Under the pieces are notes generated by a model, which saw only the letters and a list, made by a program, of their open reading frames with translations, ran no database searches and had not been told where the DNA came from. Position numbers and translations under genes: made by a program. Source: an uncultured Collinsella sp. (GTDB lineage Bacteria; Actinomycetota; Coriobacteriia; Coriobacteriales; Coriobacteriaceae). Taken from it: DNA of 43,252 nucleotides. The first letter of the stretch is position 1; each line of letters opens with the position of its first letter. This document shows positions 23,192 through 30,660 of this stretch, in pieces. Location: NCBI GenBank assembly GCA_934675795.1, contig CAKURW010000012.1, forward strand, positions 1-43,252. Reading direction: 5' to 3'.

Positions 23192-23292
23192 GCGGCGGCC
23201 GGGGCGACAACTTGTCATTCAAAGGGGGTGGCATGACCAAAAGGTCTATGCCGCCCCCTTTTTCATGCCAATTTGTTCGCCCCGGCCGCCGC
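23192..23292. repeat. 101-nt nested palindrome holding uppP terminator
   Basis: The outer 16-bp arms (23192-23207 and 23277-23292, GCGGCGGCCGGGGCGA and its complement) are perfect. Inside them, ACAA-TTG-CAT blocks pair. At the centre AAAGGGGGTGGCATGACC pairs with GGTCTATGCCGCCCCCTTT across AAAA and is followed by TT. The inner hairpin is a normal intrinsic terminator for uppP; the outer GC arms are extra. Confidence 0.8.
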
Positions 23293-23472
23293 TCGCTACC
23301 GTTGCCATGACATCGGTGGCTCCATTGCACCAAATCCGCTGGGGCGGGCCTGACGGTGGCGCACGGAGTCGTGGTGTGATTTGCGTCGGTGTCCGCGCGG
23401 CTCGGTATACTGGTACGGCTCAAACTATGGCGCTGCCCGCAGGCGCGCCGTCCGTCAGATGAGGAGTCGCCC

Positions 23473-26373
23473 ATGACCCAGCCCTTGCCCTGGGAAAAGA
23501 ATGTCGCGGTACCTGTGCCGCCCGCGCCGGAACCCGTGCCGCTCGATGCATACACCGCCCCTGCTGCGCCGGAGCCCGAGCTCGTTCCGCTCGACATCTA
23601 CGACGCTCCCGCGCCGGCGCCCAAGCCCGCCAAGCCGCTCGTCGACATCGACAGCCTTAATCCCGCCCAGCGCGAGGCGGTCCTGACCACCGAGGGTCCG
23701 TTGCTGGTCCTTGCCGGCGCCGGCTCGGGCAAGACCCGCGTCTTGACCTTCCGCATCGCACATATGCTCGGCGACCTGGGCGTTAAGCCCTGGCAGATCC
23801 TTGCCATCACGTTTACCAACAAGGCCGCGGCCGAGATGCGCGAGCGTCTGGCGGCACTCATCCCCAGCGGTACCCGCGGTATGTGGGTGTGCACCTTCCA
23901 TGCTATGTGCGTGCGCATGCTTCGCGAGGACGCCGACTTGCTGGGCTACACCGGTCAGTTCACCATCTACGATGACGACGATTCCAAGCGCATGGTGCGC
24001 GATATTATGCAGGCGCTCGGTATCGAGCAAAAGCAATTCCCCATCAATATGATCCGCAGCAAGATCAGTTCGGCCAAAAACGCCATGATCGGCCCTGAGG
24101 ACATGCTCAAATCCGCCGACAGCCCCAACGACAAAAAGGCCGCGCAGGTCTACCTGGAGCTGGAACGCCGCCTGCGCGCCGCCAACGCGATGGACTTCGA
24201 CGACCTGCTCGTGCGCACGCTCGAGCTGCTGCGCACCCGCCCCGAGGTGCTCGACAAGTACCAGGAGCGCTTCCGCTACATTAGCGTCGACGAGTACCAG
24301 GACACCAACCACGTCCAGTACGAGATCGCCAACCTGCTGGCCGCCAAGTACCAAAACCTCATGGTCGTGGGCGACGACGACCAGTCCATTTATAGCTGGC
24401 GTGGCGCCGACATCACCAATATCCTGGACTTTGAGAAGGACTTTAAAAACTGCAAAACCGTCAAGCTGGAGCAGAACTACCGCTCCACGGGCCATATCCT
24501 GAGCGCCGCCAACGCCGTGGTGCGTCACAACTCGCAGCGCAAGGAAAAGCGCCTGTTTACGGCCGAGGGCGACGGCGAGAAGATTCAGGCCTTCCAGGCA
24601 AGCGATGAGCGCGACGAGGGCCGCTGGATTGCCGGTGAGATCGAAAAGTTGCACTCCAAGGGTACGAGCTACGACGACATCGCTGTGTTCTACCGCACCA
24701 ACGCCCAGTCGCGTATCCTCGAAGATATGTTCCTGCGCGCGGGCGTGCCCTACAAGATCGTCGGCGGCACGCGATTCTTCGACCGCGCCGAGATCCGCGA
24801 CGTCATGGCCTACCTCAAGATGATCGTGAACCCGGCAGACGAGATGAGCGTCAAGCGCGTCATCAACACGCCGCGCCGCGGCATCGGCTCCACCTCGATC
24901 CAAAAGATCGAGCAGCTGGCGCGCGACAACCGCTGCTCGTTCTTCCAGGCCTGCGAGATCGCAACAGCCGAGACGGGCATGTTTAGTGCCAAGGTGCGCA
25001 ACGGCCTGTCGAGTTTTGTGGCGCTGGTGCGCGAGGGCCGTCGCATGGACGGCGAGCTCAAGGATGTCGTCGAGATGATTGTCGACAAGACGGGCCTGCT
25101 GCAGGCGTTTCGCGCCGAGGGCACCATGGAGTCCGAGAGCCGCGCCGAGAACATCCAGGAATTCCTGGGCGTCGCCGCCGAATTTGAGGAGACGCACGAG
25201 GATATCGAGGGTACGCTCGAGAGCTTGGAAGAGCTGCGCGCGGCCGGTGTTGCCGACGTGCCTGCCGGCGTCGAGTCCGAGCCCGTCGTGGTGAGTGCGC
25301 CCGCGCCCGAGCCGGGACCGTCCGCTCCGGCATCCTCGTTTGAGGCACTTGTCGGCGCTCGTGACGCCGCGGGCTCCAATCCGCTCGATAGCCTAGCCGC
25401 CCCGGCGCTCTCGCCGCAGGATGCCCTGGCCGCCGCCATCGCGGGCAACGCGTATGCCGTGCCAACAGAGCTACCGGCGGGCGCCGTGCATGCCGACGAG
25501 ATCGAGCGCACCTACGGTCCGCTCACCTGTAAGGCGCTGCCGGCACTCATGGAGTGGCTGGCCCTGCGCTCCGACTTGGATTCCCTGGCCGGCGAGACGC
25601 ATGCCATTACCATGATGACCATCCACTCCGCCAAGGGCCTGGAGTTCCCGGCGGTGTTCGTGGCCGGCATGGAGGAGGGTATCTTCCCGCACGTGCACGA
25701 CTTTGGCGGCAGCGATGACCCGGGCAAGCTCGAGGAGGAGCGTCGCCTGGCCTACGTTGCCATCACGCGTGCCCGTAAGCGCCTGTTCCTGACCTATGCG
25801 GCCACGCGTCGCACCTACGGCTCGACCTCTGCCAACCCGCGCTCTCGCTTCCTCAACGAGATTCCGTTTGAGGATATCGAGTTTAGCGGTATCGGTTCTG
25901 CCGGTTTTGAGGGCACGGGCTGGGAGAAGCGCGGCGACCGTCACGGCACCTTTGGCTCGGGCATGGGCTCGGATATGTATGGCGGCAAGGTGTTCGGTTC
26001 GCATACGCGCTCGACCGGTGGTTCCGGTTCGCGCGGCGGATCGAGCTTCGACGATTTCTTTGGTGGCAGCACCTATGGCACCGAGCGCCATCGCGGGGTT
26101 TCGCCCGACGCCGGCCGTGTTGCCTCGACCTTTGGTTCGGGCGCGCCGCGAGCCAAAAAGCCGTCATCTAAGGTGTCGCCGACGGTTGAGCGCAAGGTCG
26201 ATCGCGCCAGTGCATCGCAGGACTTTGCCGCGGGCGATACCGTGAGCCACAAGACCTTTGGCACGGGTACCGTGATCTCGGTCGCCGGAGACATGATCGA
26301 GGTCCAGTTCGAAAAGACCGGCCAGACCAAAAAGCTCATGAAGGGATTCGCTCCGATCGTCAAGCTGTCATAA
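23473..26373 (+). CDS. pcrA: UvrD/PcrA-type ATP-dependent DNA helicase, enlarged
   Basis: A 966-residue superfamily 1A 3'-5' helicase for repair and replication restart. Motifs run in order: NPAQREAV (Q motif), LAGAGSGKTRVL (Walker A, ~79-90), TFTNKAAAEMRERL, DEYQDTNHVQY (Walker B), VVGDDDQSIYSWRGAD, QNYRSTGHIL, MTIHSAKGLEFPAVF, and EERRLAYVAITRARKRL. Known PcrA proteins are about 720-780 residues. The excess is in three places: a Pro-rich N-terminus (1-55) with two PLDxYxAPA-type repeats, an Ala/Pro-rich insertion of about 100 residues inside subdomain 2B (about 595-695), and a Gly/Ser/Thr-rich tail before a C-terminal Tudor-like domain (AGDTVSHKTFGTGTVISV). The ATG at 23473 follows GAGGAG. 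Confidence 0.95.
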   Translation: MTQPLPWEKNVAVPVPPAPEPVPLDAYTAPAAPEPELVPLDIYDAPAPAPKPAKPLVDIDSLNPAQREAVLTTEGPLLVLAGAGSGKTRVLTFRIAHMLGDLGVKPWQILAITFTNKAAAEMRERLAALIPSGTRGMWVCTFHAMCVRMLREDADLLGYTGQFTIYDDDDSKRMVRDIMQALGIEQKQFPINMIRSKISSAKNAMIGPEDMLKSADSPNDKKAAQVYLELERRLRAANAMDFDDLLVRTLELLRTRPEVLDKYQERFRYISVDEYQDTNHVQYEIANLLAAKYQNLMVVGDDDQSIYSWRGADITNILDFEKDFKNCKTVKLEQNYRSTGHILSAANAVVRHNSQRKEKRLFTAEGDGEKIQAFQASDERDEGRWIAGEIEKLHSKGTSYDDIAVFYRTNAQSRILEDMFLRAGVPYKIVGGTRFFDRAEIRDVMAYLKMIVNPADEMSVKRVINTPRRGIGSTSIQKIEQLARDNRCSFFQACEIATAETGMFSAKVRNGLSSFVALVREGRRMDGELKDVVEMIVDKTGLLQAFRAEGTMESESRAENIQEFLGVAAEFEETHEDIEGTLESLEELRAAGVADVPAGVESEPVVVSAPAPEPGPSAPASSFEALVGARDAAGSNPLDSLAAPALSPQDALAAAIAGNAYAVPTELPAGAVHADEIERTYGPLTCKALPALMEWLALRSDLDSLAGETHAITMMTIHSAKGLEFPAVFVAGMEEGIFPHVHDFGGSDDPGKLEEERRLAYVAITRARKRLFLTYAATRRTYGSTSANPRSRFLNEIPFEDIEFSGIGSAGFEGTGWEKRGDRHGTFGSGMGSDMYGGKVFGSHTRSTGGSGSRGGSSFDDFFGGSTYGTERHRGVSPDAGRVASTFGSGAPRAKKPSSKVSPTVERKVDRASASQDFAAGDTVSHKTFGTGTVISVAGDMIEVQFEKTGQTKKLMKGFAPIVKLS

Positions 26374-26380
26374 TCCCGGC

Positions 26381-26509
26381 GGACCTGGGCGGGCGTATGG
26401 GGCAACATCGCCTGCTCGGGCAGTCCTGCTCGCACGGAGAGCACATTAAGTGCTCTCCGGCTCGTGCGGAACTCGCGATCGATGTTGCCCCATACGCCCG
26501 CCCAGGTCC
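26381..26509. repeat. Element A: conserved core in a perfect 30-bp stem
   Basis: Outer arms 26381-26410 and 26480-26509 are exact complements over 30 bases (starting GGACCTGGGCGGGCG). The 69-base interior holds a 9-bp hairpin, GGAGAGCAC-ATTAA-GTGCTCTCC, extended by CGCAC/GTGCG across a 5-base GGCTC bulge. The core 26408-26483 recurs inverted at 28636-28711 with one difference in 76 bases, but the outer arms do not recur. It begins 8 bases after the pcrA stop. It has no open frame with coding signals. Confidence 0.92.
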
Positions 26510-26525
26510 TTAGATAACGTTGCTT

Positions 26526-26554
26526 GCGAACGTCGCTTTGCCCGTTCGCTTTTT
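26526..26554 (+). terminator. Probable terminator after pcrA/element A
   Basis: GCGAACG (26526-26532) pairs with CGTTCGC (26543-26549), followed by TTTTT. If transcripts leave pcrA they would pass through element A before stopping here. Confidence 0.7.
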
Positions 26555-26593
26555 GGTCTGGAGGGCCGGGTGGGCTGAATACTTAGACATGGC

Positions 26594-26640
26594 AAGGGGC
26601 TCCCCCGTTAAAGAACGGGGGAGCCCCTTGTTGCGTTTTG
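26594..26640 (+). terminator. Strong terminator hairpin, left flank of cassette
   Basis: A perfect 16-bp stem, AAGGGGCTCCCCCGTT with its complement, is followed by GTTGCGTTTTG. A closely similar hairpin with nearly the same trailing bases occurs in the same orientation at 28541-28590, on the other side of the two-gene cassette. Confidence 0.88.
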
Positions 26641-26663
26641 AATGGTGCGCTTGGCTTTGATGA

Positions 26664-26691
26664 TTGATGATTTTATACGATTCAGTATAAT
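26664..26691 (+). promoter_or_regulatory. Cassette promoter with overlapping palindrome
   Basis: TTGATG (26664-26669), a 16-base spacer and a perfect TATAAT (26686-26691) form a good sigma-70 promoter about 48 bases before the first gene. TTATAC-N6-GTATAA (26673-26690) is an inverted repeat that covers the -10, a likely operator for a product of the cassette. Confidence 0.65.
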
Positions 26692-26738
26692 TTCAGATAG
26701 ACGCTAAAATGTAACCGAAATGAAAACGGTGATTGTAC

Positions 26739-27761
26739 ATGCTGATAAACTGCCTCCCAAAAAGACTCTTCTCTTTAGAGCTCGCTATCGACCCGGAGCC
26801 AGTTGAGATGCAGATTCCTCGCATGTATCTTGAGCGGTATTCGCTTCGCTTGGCACGGCTCGGCATGTCTAAACAGGGCCGTTTTATTGTTGCGGAACCA
26901 AAGGAACCGCCCAGTGTCATTTCGGCGCGAAATCTCGTCAGTGCGGTGCGCAAGTTAGATGTTCACCCGGTGGTAATTTGCTGGGATGCTATGGATTTAG
27001 GTTTTATGCGCGCGCTTTCTTCGGAGGGAATCGCATATATCCGAGATGAGCGAAATGCGTTCCTGCCGTTTATCGGAGCCGTTATTTCCGATGAGGTGCT
27101 GGGTGCTTCTCCCGCTGCTCCGCTTTCGCCCCAATCTCAACGAATCGTCCTAAATCTCATTGCGGGACGATGGGTTGACTGCTCCGCCGGCGACCTAGCG
27201 CGTCTGTGTGGCAAAAGCGCGGCAAGCGTCAGCGGCTATCTTTCGGAAATCGCCGCTATAGCTCCTGGGTTGATTATGCGGGACGGCAAAAAGCGTATAT
27301 TGTGCGACGCCGGGCTGTCGACCGAGACGTTGCTAGATGGGTTTGAGGACTATCTTCGCACGCCAGTTTTAGAGCGAATCCGGCTCAAGAAGGTTATCGA
27401 GAGAACAGAGCTACGTGCCGTTGATGCGCTGCTTTCCGGTGTGTCTGCCCTTAGCTATATGTCCGACCTTGCCCATGAAGACTCTGCTCCAACCATTGCT
27501 CTCGAAAAATATCAGCTAGAGGCCTTGAAAGAGCATATGGGCGACAGATGGCTGGAGGCTCAGTGGTACGAACCGGCGGCAGTTGTGATTGAGGTCTGGT
27601 CGTATCCCGTGGACGCGCCGTCCGATATTAGTTTTGACGCGACGGGTTTGCAGTGTGTCGACCCGTTTTCCTTATACGTTGCTTGCGCAAAAGCAGATTA
27701 CAAAGAAGATCGTCTGCTCGACGCGGTCGAACAGCTCAGGAGGACGATATGTCAAAAGTGA
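26739..27761 (+). CDS. Putative winged-helix partner of nucleotidyltransferase
   Basis: A 340-residue protein, not assigned to a named family. The ATG at 26739 is used (GGTGA about 6 bases upstream); a TTG two codons earlier is possible. The centre (about residues 125-190) looks like a winged helix: LSPQSQRIVLNLIAGRWVDC, then SAGDLARLCGKSAASVSGYLSEIA. The N-terminus has a restriction-fold-like alpha/beta pattern (HPVVICWDAMDLGFM). The C-terminus ends CVDPFSLYVACAKADYKEDR. It overlaps the next gene by 13 bases, so the two are translated together. The order, a DNA-binding protein then a nucleotidyltransferase, is that of AbiEi-AbiEii-like antitoxin-toxin pairs. Its role as antitoxin/autoregulator is inference. 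GC is low for this genome. Confidence 0.75.
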   Translation: MLINCLPKRLFSLELAIDPEPVEMQIPRMYLERYSLRLARLGMSKQGRFIVAEPKEPPSVISARNLVSAVRKLDVHPVVICWDAMDLGFMRALSSEGIAYIRDERNAFLPFIGAVISDEVLGASPAAPLSPQSQRIVLNLIAGRWVDCSAGDLARLCGKSAASVSGYLSEIAAIAPGLIMRDGKKRILCDAGLSTETLLDGFEDYLRTPVLERIRLKKVIERTELRAVDALLSGVSALSYMSDLAHEDSAPTIALEKYQLEALKEHMGDRWLEAQWYEPAAVVIEVWSYPVDAPSDISFDATGLQCVDPFSLYVACAKADYKEDRLLDAVEQLRRTICQK

Positions 27762-28516
27762 GGGGAATAGAGCGATTTGCCGATGCCATGAACGGCTGTA
27801 AAGGCGGTTACGTCCTTATTGGTGGAGGGGCCTGCAGCGTTCTATTTGACAATGAGGGCGATTCGTTTAGAGCTACTGAAGACTTGGATATCGTCGTAAT
27901 TGTTGATGGGGAAGGCGTTGAATTCGCCACTGCATTGTGGGCATTTATCAAAGCTGTCGGATATGAGACTGGGAAGGTCGGCGATGGAAAGTGCACTTAC
28001 TATCGGTTCTGTTTGCCCGAAGGATCAAGGCAAGTCCTAGACTATCCCGGCCAAATTGAGCTATTCGCCCGACATCCTGATTTTGTGCTCGAAGATGAAA
28101 CGAGCGAAGTGGCACCTCTTTCCTTTGACGGGGCCGTATCAAGTCTTTCGGCAATTATTCTCGACGATGGCTACTACGAATTTATTCGCGACAACGCAAC
28201 GAACGTAGAGGGCATTACGTTGCTCGATGCGCTCCATATCATTCCCCTCAAGATGCGTGCACACATTGATATCAATAGGAGCTATGAAGAAGGGCGCCAT
28301 TGCAACGATAAAGATCGACGAAAGCATCGCTCGGATATTGTTCGACTTGCGGGTTTGTTGCCGCCTTCGGCTCGCTTGGAGCTAATAGAGCAAATGAGGG
28401 CTGACGCCGGAGACTTCTTTGCGGACTTTTCTTCTTATGTAAATCGGCAGACCGATCGTAAAGAGAGAGCGCGTCTTCAGGACACATTATCGTTTCTCGA
28501 AAAGGTCTACCTATAG
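27749..28516 (+). CDS. Nucleotidyltransferase-fold protein, AbiEii-like toxin candidate
   Basis: A 255-residue protein with the signature of the nucleotidyltransferase superfamily. GYVLIGGGACSVLF is followed by FRATEDLDIVVIVDG, which corresponds to the G-G-x-A...T-x-D-L-D core of AbiEii/MNT-like enzymes with two acidic metal ligands. A further acid in QVLDYPGQIELF may complete the site. Helices with LLDALHIIPLKMRAHIDINR, then RRKHRSDIVRLAGLL, match the DxKR/K-type helical half of AbiEii relatives. AGGAGG lies 5 bases before the ATG inside the upstream gene. Together the pair would form a toxin-antitoxin or abortive-infection unit. The function is inferred from fold and order only. Confidence 0.82.
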   Translation: MSKVRGIERFADAMNGCKGGYVLIGGGACSVLFDNEGDSFRATEDLDIVVIVDGEGVEFATALWAFIKAVGYETGKVGDGKCTYYRFCLPEGSRQVLDYPGQIELFARHPDFVLEDETSEVAPLSFDGAVSSLSAIILDDGYYEFIRDNATNVEGITLLDALHIIPLKMRAHIDINRSYEEGRHCNDKDRRKHRSDIVRLAGLLPPSARLELIEQMRADAGDFFADFSSYVNRQTDRKERARLQDTLSFLEKVYL

Positions 28517-28540
28517 GCACCTTGATTCGTTATGTATGGT

Positions 28541-28590
28541 GAGGGGCTCTCCCGTTTGATGAGCGGGGGAGCCCCTTGTTGCTTTTTGAT
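28541..28590 (+). terminator. Strong terminator hairpin, right flank of cassette
   Basis: AGGGGCTCTCCCG pairs with CGGGGGAGCCCCT (one wobble) around TTTGATGAG and is followed by TGTTGCTTTTTGATTG. It ends the two-gene cassette and is a near copy, in the same orientation, of the hairpin at 26594-26640. Confidence 0.88.
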
Positions 28591-28608
28591 TGTCGTAACT
28601 AGCCAGAG

Positions 28609-28736
28609 GCTCGCCGGGACGGGACGCGGGGTTTGATCGATCGCGAGTTCCGCACGAGCCGGAGAGCACTTAATGTGCTCTCCGTGCGAGCAGGACTGTC
28701 CGAGCAGGCGACCAAACCCCGCGCCCCGTCCCGGCG
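28609..28736. repeat. Element B: inverted copy of core, different arms
   Basis: Arms 28609-28635 and 28710-28736 are complementary over about 27 bases with one A-C mismatch (GCTCGCCGGGACGGG...GCGGGGTTTG). The 76-base core 28636-28711 is the reverse complement of 26408-26483 with one difference. In this orientation CGCAC, a GAGCC bulge, then GGAGAGCAC-TTAAT-GTGCTCTCC and GTGCG form the head. The arms are unrelated in sequence to those of element A apart from a GGGG run next to the core. It lies 21 bases from the manA stop. Confidence 0.92.
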
Positions 28737-28756
28737 AGCGCTTGGGGACCGGTGGC

Positions 28757-29689
28757 CTACAGGTGGCTGATGATCAGTTCCATCTTGCCTTCGAGGTCGA
28801 TGGAGCTGACGGTGCTCGGGGCCAGCAGGTGGCTTCCCTTGTGGACGGGGTCGCCGCAGACGGTGCCTTCGCCGTCGATGACCGACAGACACATGAAGGG
28901 CCAGCGCTGGTCGAGGGTTTTGCTGCCGTCGACGCGCACACGATCGACGGTGTAGCAGGAGTTAGACTCGAGCTCGGTCACGCCGTTCACCTCGGGCGCG
29001 GTCACCGTGCCGTCGGTCGGAGCCTGGGCATCAAAGTCGATGCAGTCGAGGCTCTGCTCAATGTGCAGTGGGCGCAGCTTGCCGTCGGTGCCGGGACGGT
29101 CGTAGTCGTACAGGCGATACGTCACGTCGCTCGACTGCTGCGTCTCCAAAATGAGCGTGCCGGTCTTGATGGCGTGCACGGTACCGGAATCAATCTGGAA
29201 AAAGTCGCCCTTGTGGATCGGCAGTACGTTGAGCATGTCGTCCCAGCGGCCGTCCTCGATCATCTGCGCGGCCTCGGCGCGGTCGTGCGCGCGCTGGCCG
29301 ACAATGATCGTGGCACCGGGCTCGCAGTCCAGCACATACCAGCACTCGGTTTTGCCCAGGCTGCCGTTCTCGTGCTTGGCGGCGTACTCGTCGTTGGGAT
29401 GAATCTGGATCGAAAGGTCGTCCTTGGCGTCCAGAATCTTAATGAGCAGTGGGAACTCCTTGCCCTCGCAGTTGCCAAAGAGCTCGCGGTGCTCGGCCCA
29501 CAGCCACGACAGCGTGTGGCCTGCATACGGGCCTTCCGCAATCTGGCAGTCGCCGTTGGGGTGGGCCGAGATGGCCCAGCACTCACCGATGGGTCCATCG
29601 GGAATGTCGTAGCCAAATACGGTTTCGAGCTGGCGACCGCCCCAGATCTTCTCGTGGAAGATCGGCGTCAGCTTAATCAAATCGGACAT
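28757..29689 (-). CDS. manA: Mannose-6-phosphate isomerase, class I
   Basis: A 310-residue zinc enzyme that interconverts mannose 6-phosphate and fructose 6-phosphate in the cytosol. Zinc ligands fit the family: Gln95 and His97 in SIQIHPND, Glu115 in GKTECWYVLD, and a histidine in SGTVHAI. The short cupin form is typical of Gram-positive bacteria. The ATG at 29689 was chosen because GGGGG lies 7 bases upstream; an ATG two codons earlier is too close to that site. The reading frame ends next to element B. It is followed upstream (minus strand) by gntR, 74 bases away, so the two may be co-transcribed. Confidence 0.95.
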   Translation of the reverse strand: MSDLIKLTPIFHEKIWGGRQLETVFGYDIPDGPIGECWAISAHPNGDCQIAEGPYAGHTLSWLWAEHRELFGNCEGKEFPLLIKILDAKDDLSIQIHPNDEYAAKHENGSLGKTECWYVLDCEPGATIIVGQRAHDRAEAAQMIEDGRWDDMLNVLPIHKGDFFQIDSGTVHAIKTGTLILETQQSSDVTYRLYDYDRPGTDGKLRPLHIEQSLDCIDFDAQAPTDGTVTAPEVNGVTELESNSCYTVDRVRVDGSKTLDQRWPFMCLSVIDGEGTVCGDPVHKGSHLLAPSTVSSIDLEGKMELIISHL

Positions 29690-29763
29690 GTTCATACCCC
29701 CATTGTGTTGCGCGGGCGCTGCACAAAACAGCTCAAAGCGAGCGCCCGGATGACTACAAAAAC

Positions 29764-30483
29764 CTATGCCAACGTTACGTTGTGCAACTCAAAGCGGTCG
29801 CCAACGTTGCGCGAGACCGAATACTCAAAGGCGGCGCCGCTGTCCAAAAAGCCAATCTGGGTGAGCTCGAGCAGGGGAGAGCCAGGCTTGGTGTCCAAGC
29901 GCTCGGCTTCTTCCTCGGTTGCTGCCACGGCGCGAATGGTACGGTGGAAGCTCGAAATCTTCAGCCCACATTGCTCGCGGATGAAGTGGTAGACCGATCC
30001 GTACAGGTCCTTCTTTTTAAGGCCTGGAATCAGCTCGAGGGGCATGTAGGTGTACTCGATAACGATGGGCTTCTCATCGGCCTGACGCACGCGCACGATG
30101 TGATAGGCAAAGTCATCCTCGGCAATTCCCAGCTGGGCTGCGATGTCCGCTGGTGGATTAACAATCGAGAAATCGTAGACCACCGAGGTCACCTTCTCCC
30201 CGCGGTGCTCATACGAAAAGCCCTGGGCACGGTCGTTTTTGCCCTGGAAAAACGCCTGACCGGGAAGTCCCGCCGTGTCCTTAACGTAGGTACCCGATCC
30301 GCGTCGGCTGGTAATAAGACCTTCCTCGGTGATTTGCTCGATAGCTCGTTTGACGGTGATTTTGGAAACGCTATAGAGCTCGCAGAACTCAACGACGGTG
30401 GGAAGCTTGTCGCCCGGTTTAAGAGTGCCATCCTCGATGCTTCGACGAATATCTGCAGCTATCGCCTCGTATTTGGGAATCAT
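29764..30483 (-). CDS. GntR-family regulator with UTRA domain
   Basis: A 239-residue transcription factor. Residues 1-68 are the GntR winged helix (IPKYEAIAADIRRSIEDG, KLPTVVEFCELYSVSKITVKRAI, GLITSRRGSGTYV). Residues about 95-235 form a UTRA effector domain of the HutC type, which usually binds a phosphorylated sugar (RQADEKPIVIEYTYMPLELIPGL). The ATG at 30483 is preceded by AAAGGAGG on the minus strand; the longer frame crosses that site. It is divergent from the beta-glucoside operon, so it most likely controls that operon, sensing a beta-glucoside phosphate. The last point is inference from position. Confidence 0.93.
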   Translation of the reverse strand: MIPKYEAIAADIRRSIEDGTLKPGDKLPTVVEFCELYSVSKITVKRAIEQITEEGLITSRRGSGTYVKDTAGLPGQAFFQGKNDRAQGFSYEHRGEKVTSVVYDFSIVNPPADIAAQLGIAEDDFAYHIVRVRQADEKPIVIEYTYMPLELIPGLKKKDLYGSVYHFIREQCGLKISSFHRTIRAVAATEEEAERLDTKPGSPLLELTQIGFLDSGAAFEYSVSRNVGDRFELHNVTLA

Positions 30484-30508
30484 TGAACCTCCTTTCCGAC
30501 ATATATCA

Positions 30509-30524
30509 ATACGCAAGTAAGTAT
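30509..30524. promoter_or_regulatory. Candidate GntR operator
   Basis: ATAC-N8-GTAT forms an imperfect 16-base palindrome between the gntR ribosome site and the bgl promoter region. It is AT-rich and well placed for autoregulation, but only the outer four base pairs are symmetric. Confidence 0.3.
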
Positions 30525-30591
30525 AACCCTTAACAAGGCACCCATATAACCTTTATCTAAGAAGCTCGAGAAAGAAAAAAGAAAAAGACAC

Positions 30592-30619
30592 TTTACTTTT
30601 AGAATTAGAGCGCTATAGT
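30592..30619 (+). promoter_or_regulatory. Candidate bgl operon promoter
   Basis: TTTACT and TATAGT hexamers are separated by 16 bases in an AT-rich stretch 165 bases before the beta-glucosidase start. The -10 is good and the -35 is weak. The palindrome at 30661-30753 would then lie in the 5' untranslated region. Confidence 0.4.
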
Positions 30620-30660
30620 TTAAGCAACGAACGGAATCTTTCCGCAGAACAGGATCGACC

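Noticed and set aside
23455..25197. 580-codon minus-strand frame
   Set aside because: Antisense to the PcrA helicase motifs.
26381..26509. Element A as an ordinary intrinsic terminator of pcrA
   Set aside because: The stem is 30 bp with a 69-nt structured head and has no T-run; a better terminator follows at 26526-26554.
26381..28736. CRISPR-like array made of the palindromic cores
   Set aside because: Only two copies 2.2 kb apart in opposite orientation, with genes rather than spacers between them, and no cas genes.
26381..28736. Elements A and B as terminal inverted repeats of a classical IS
   Set aside because: No transposase lies between them, each copy is itself a full palindrome, and no target-site duplication was seen.
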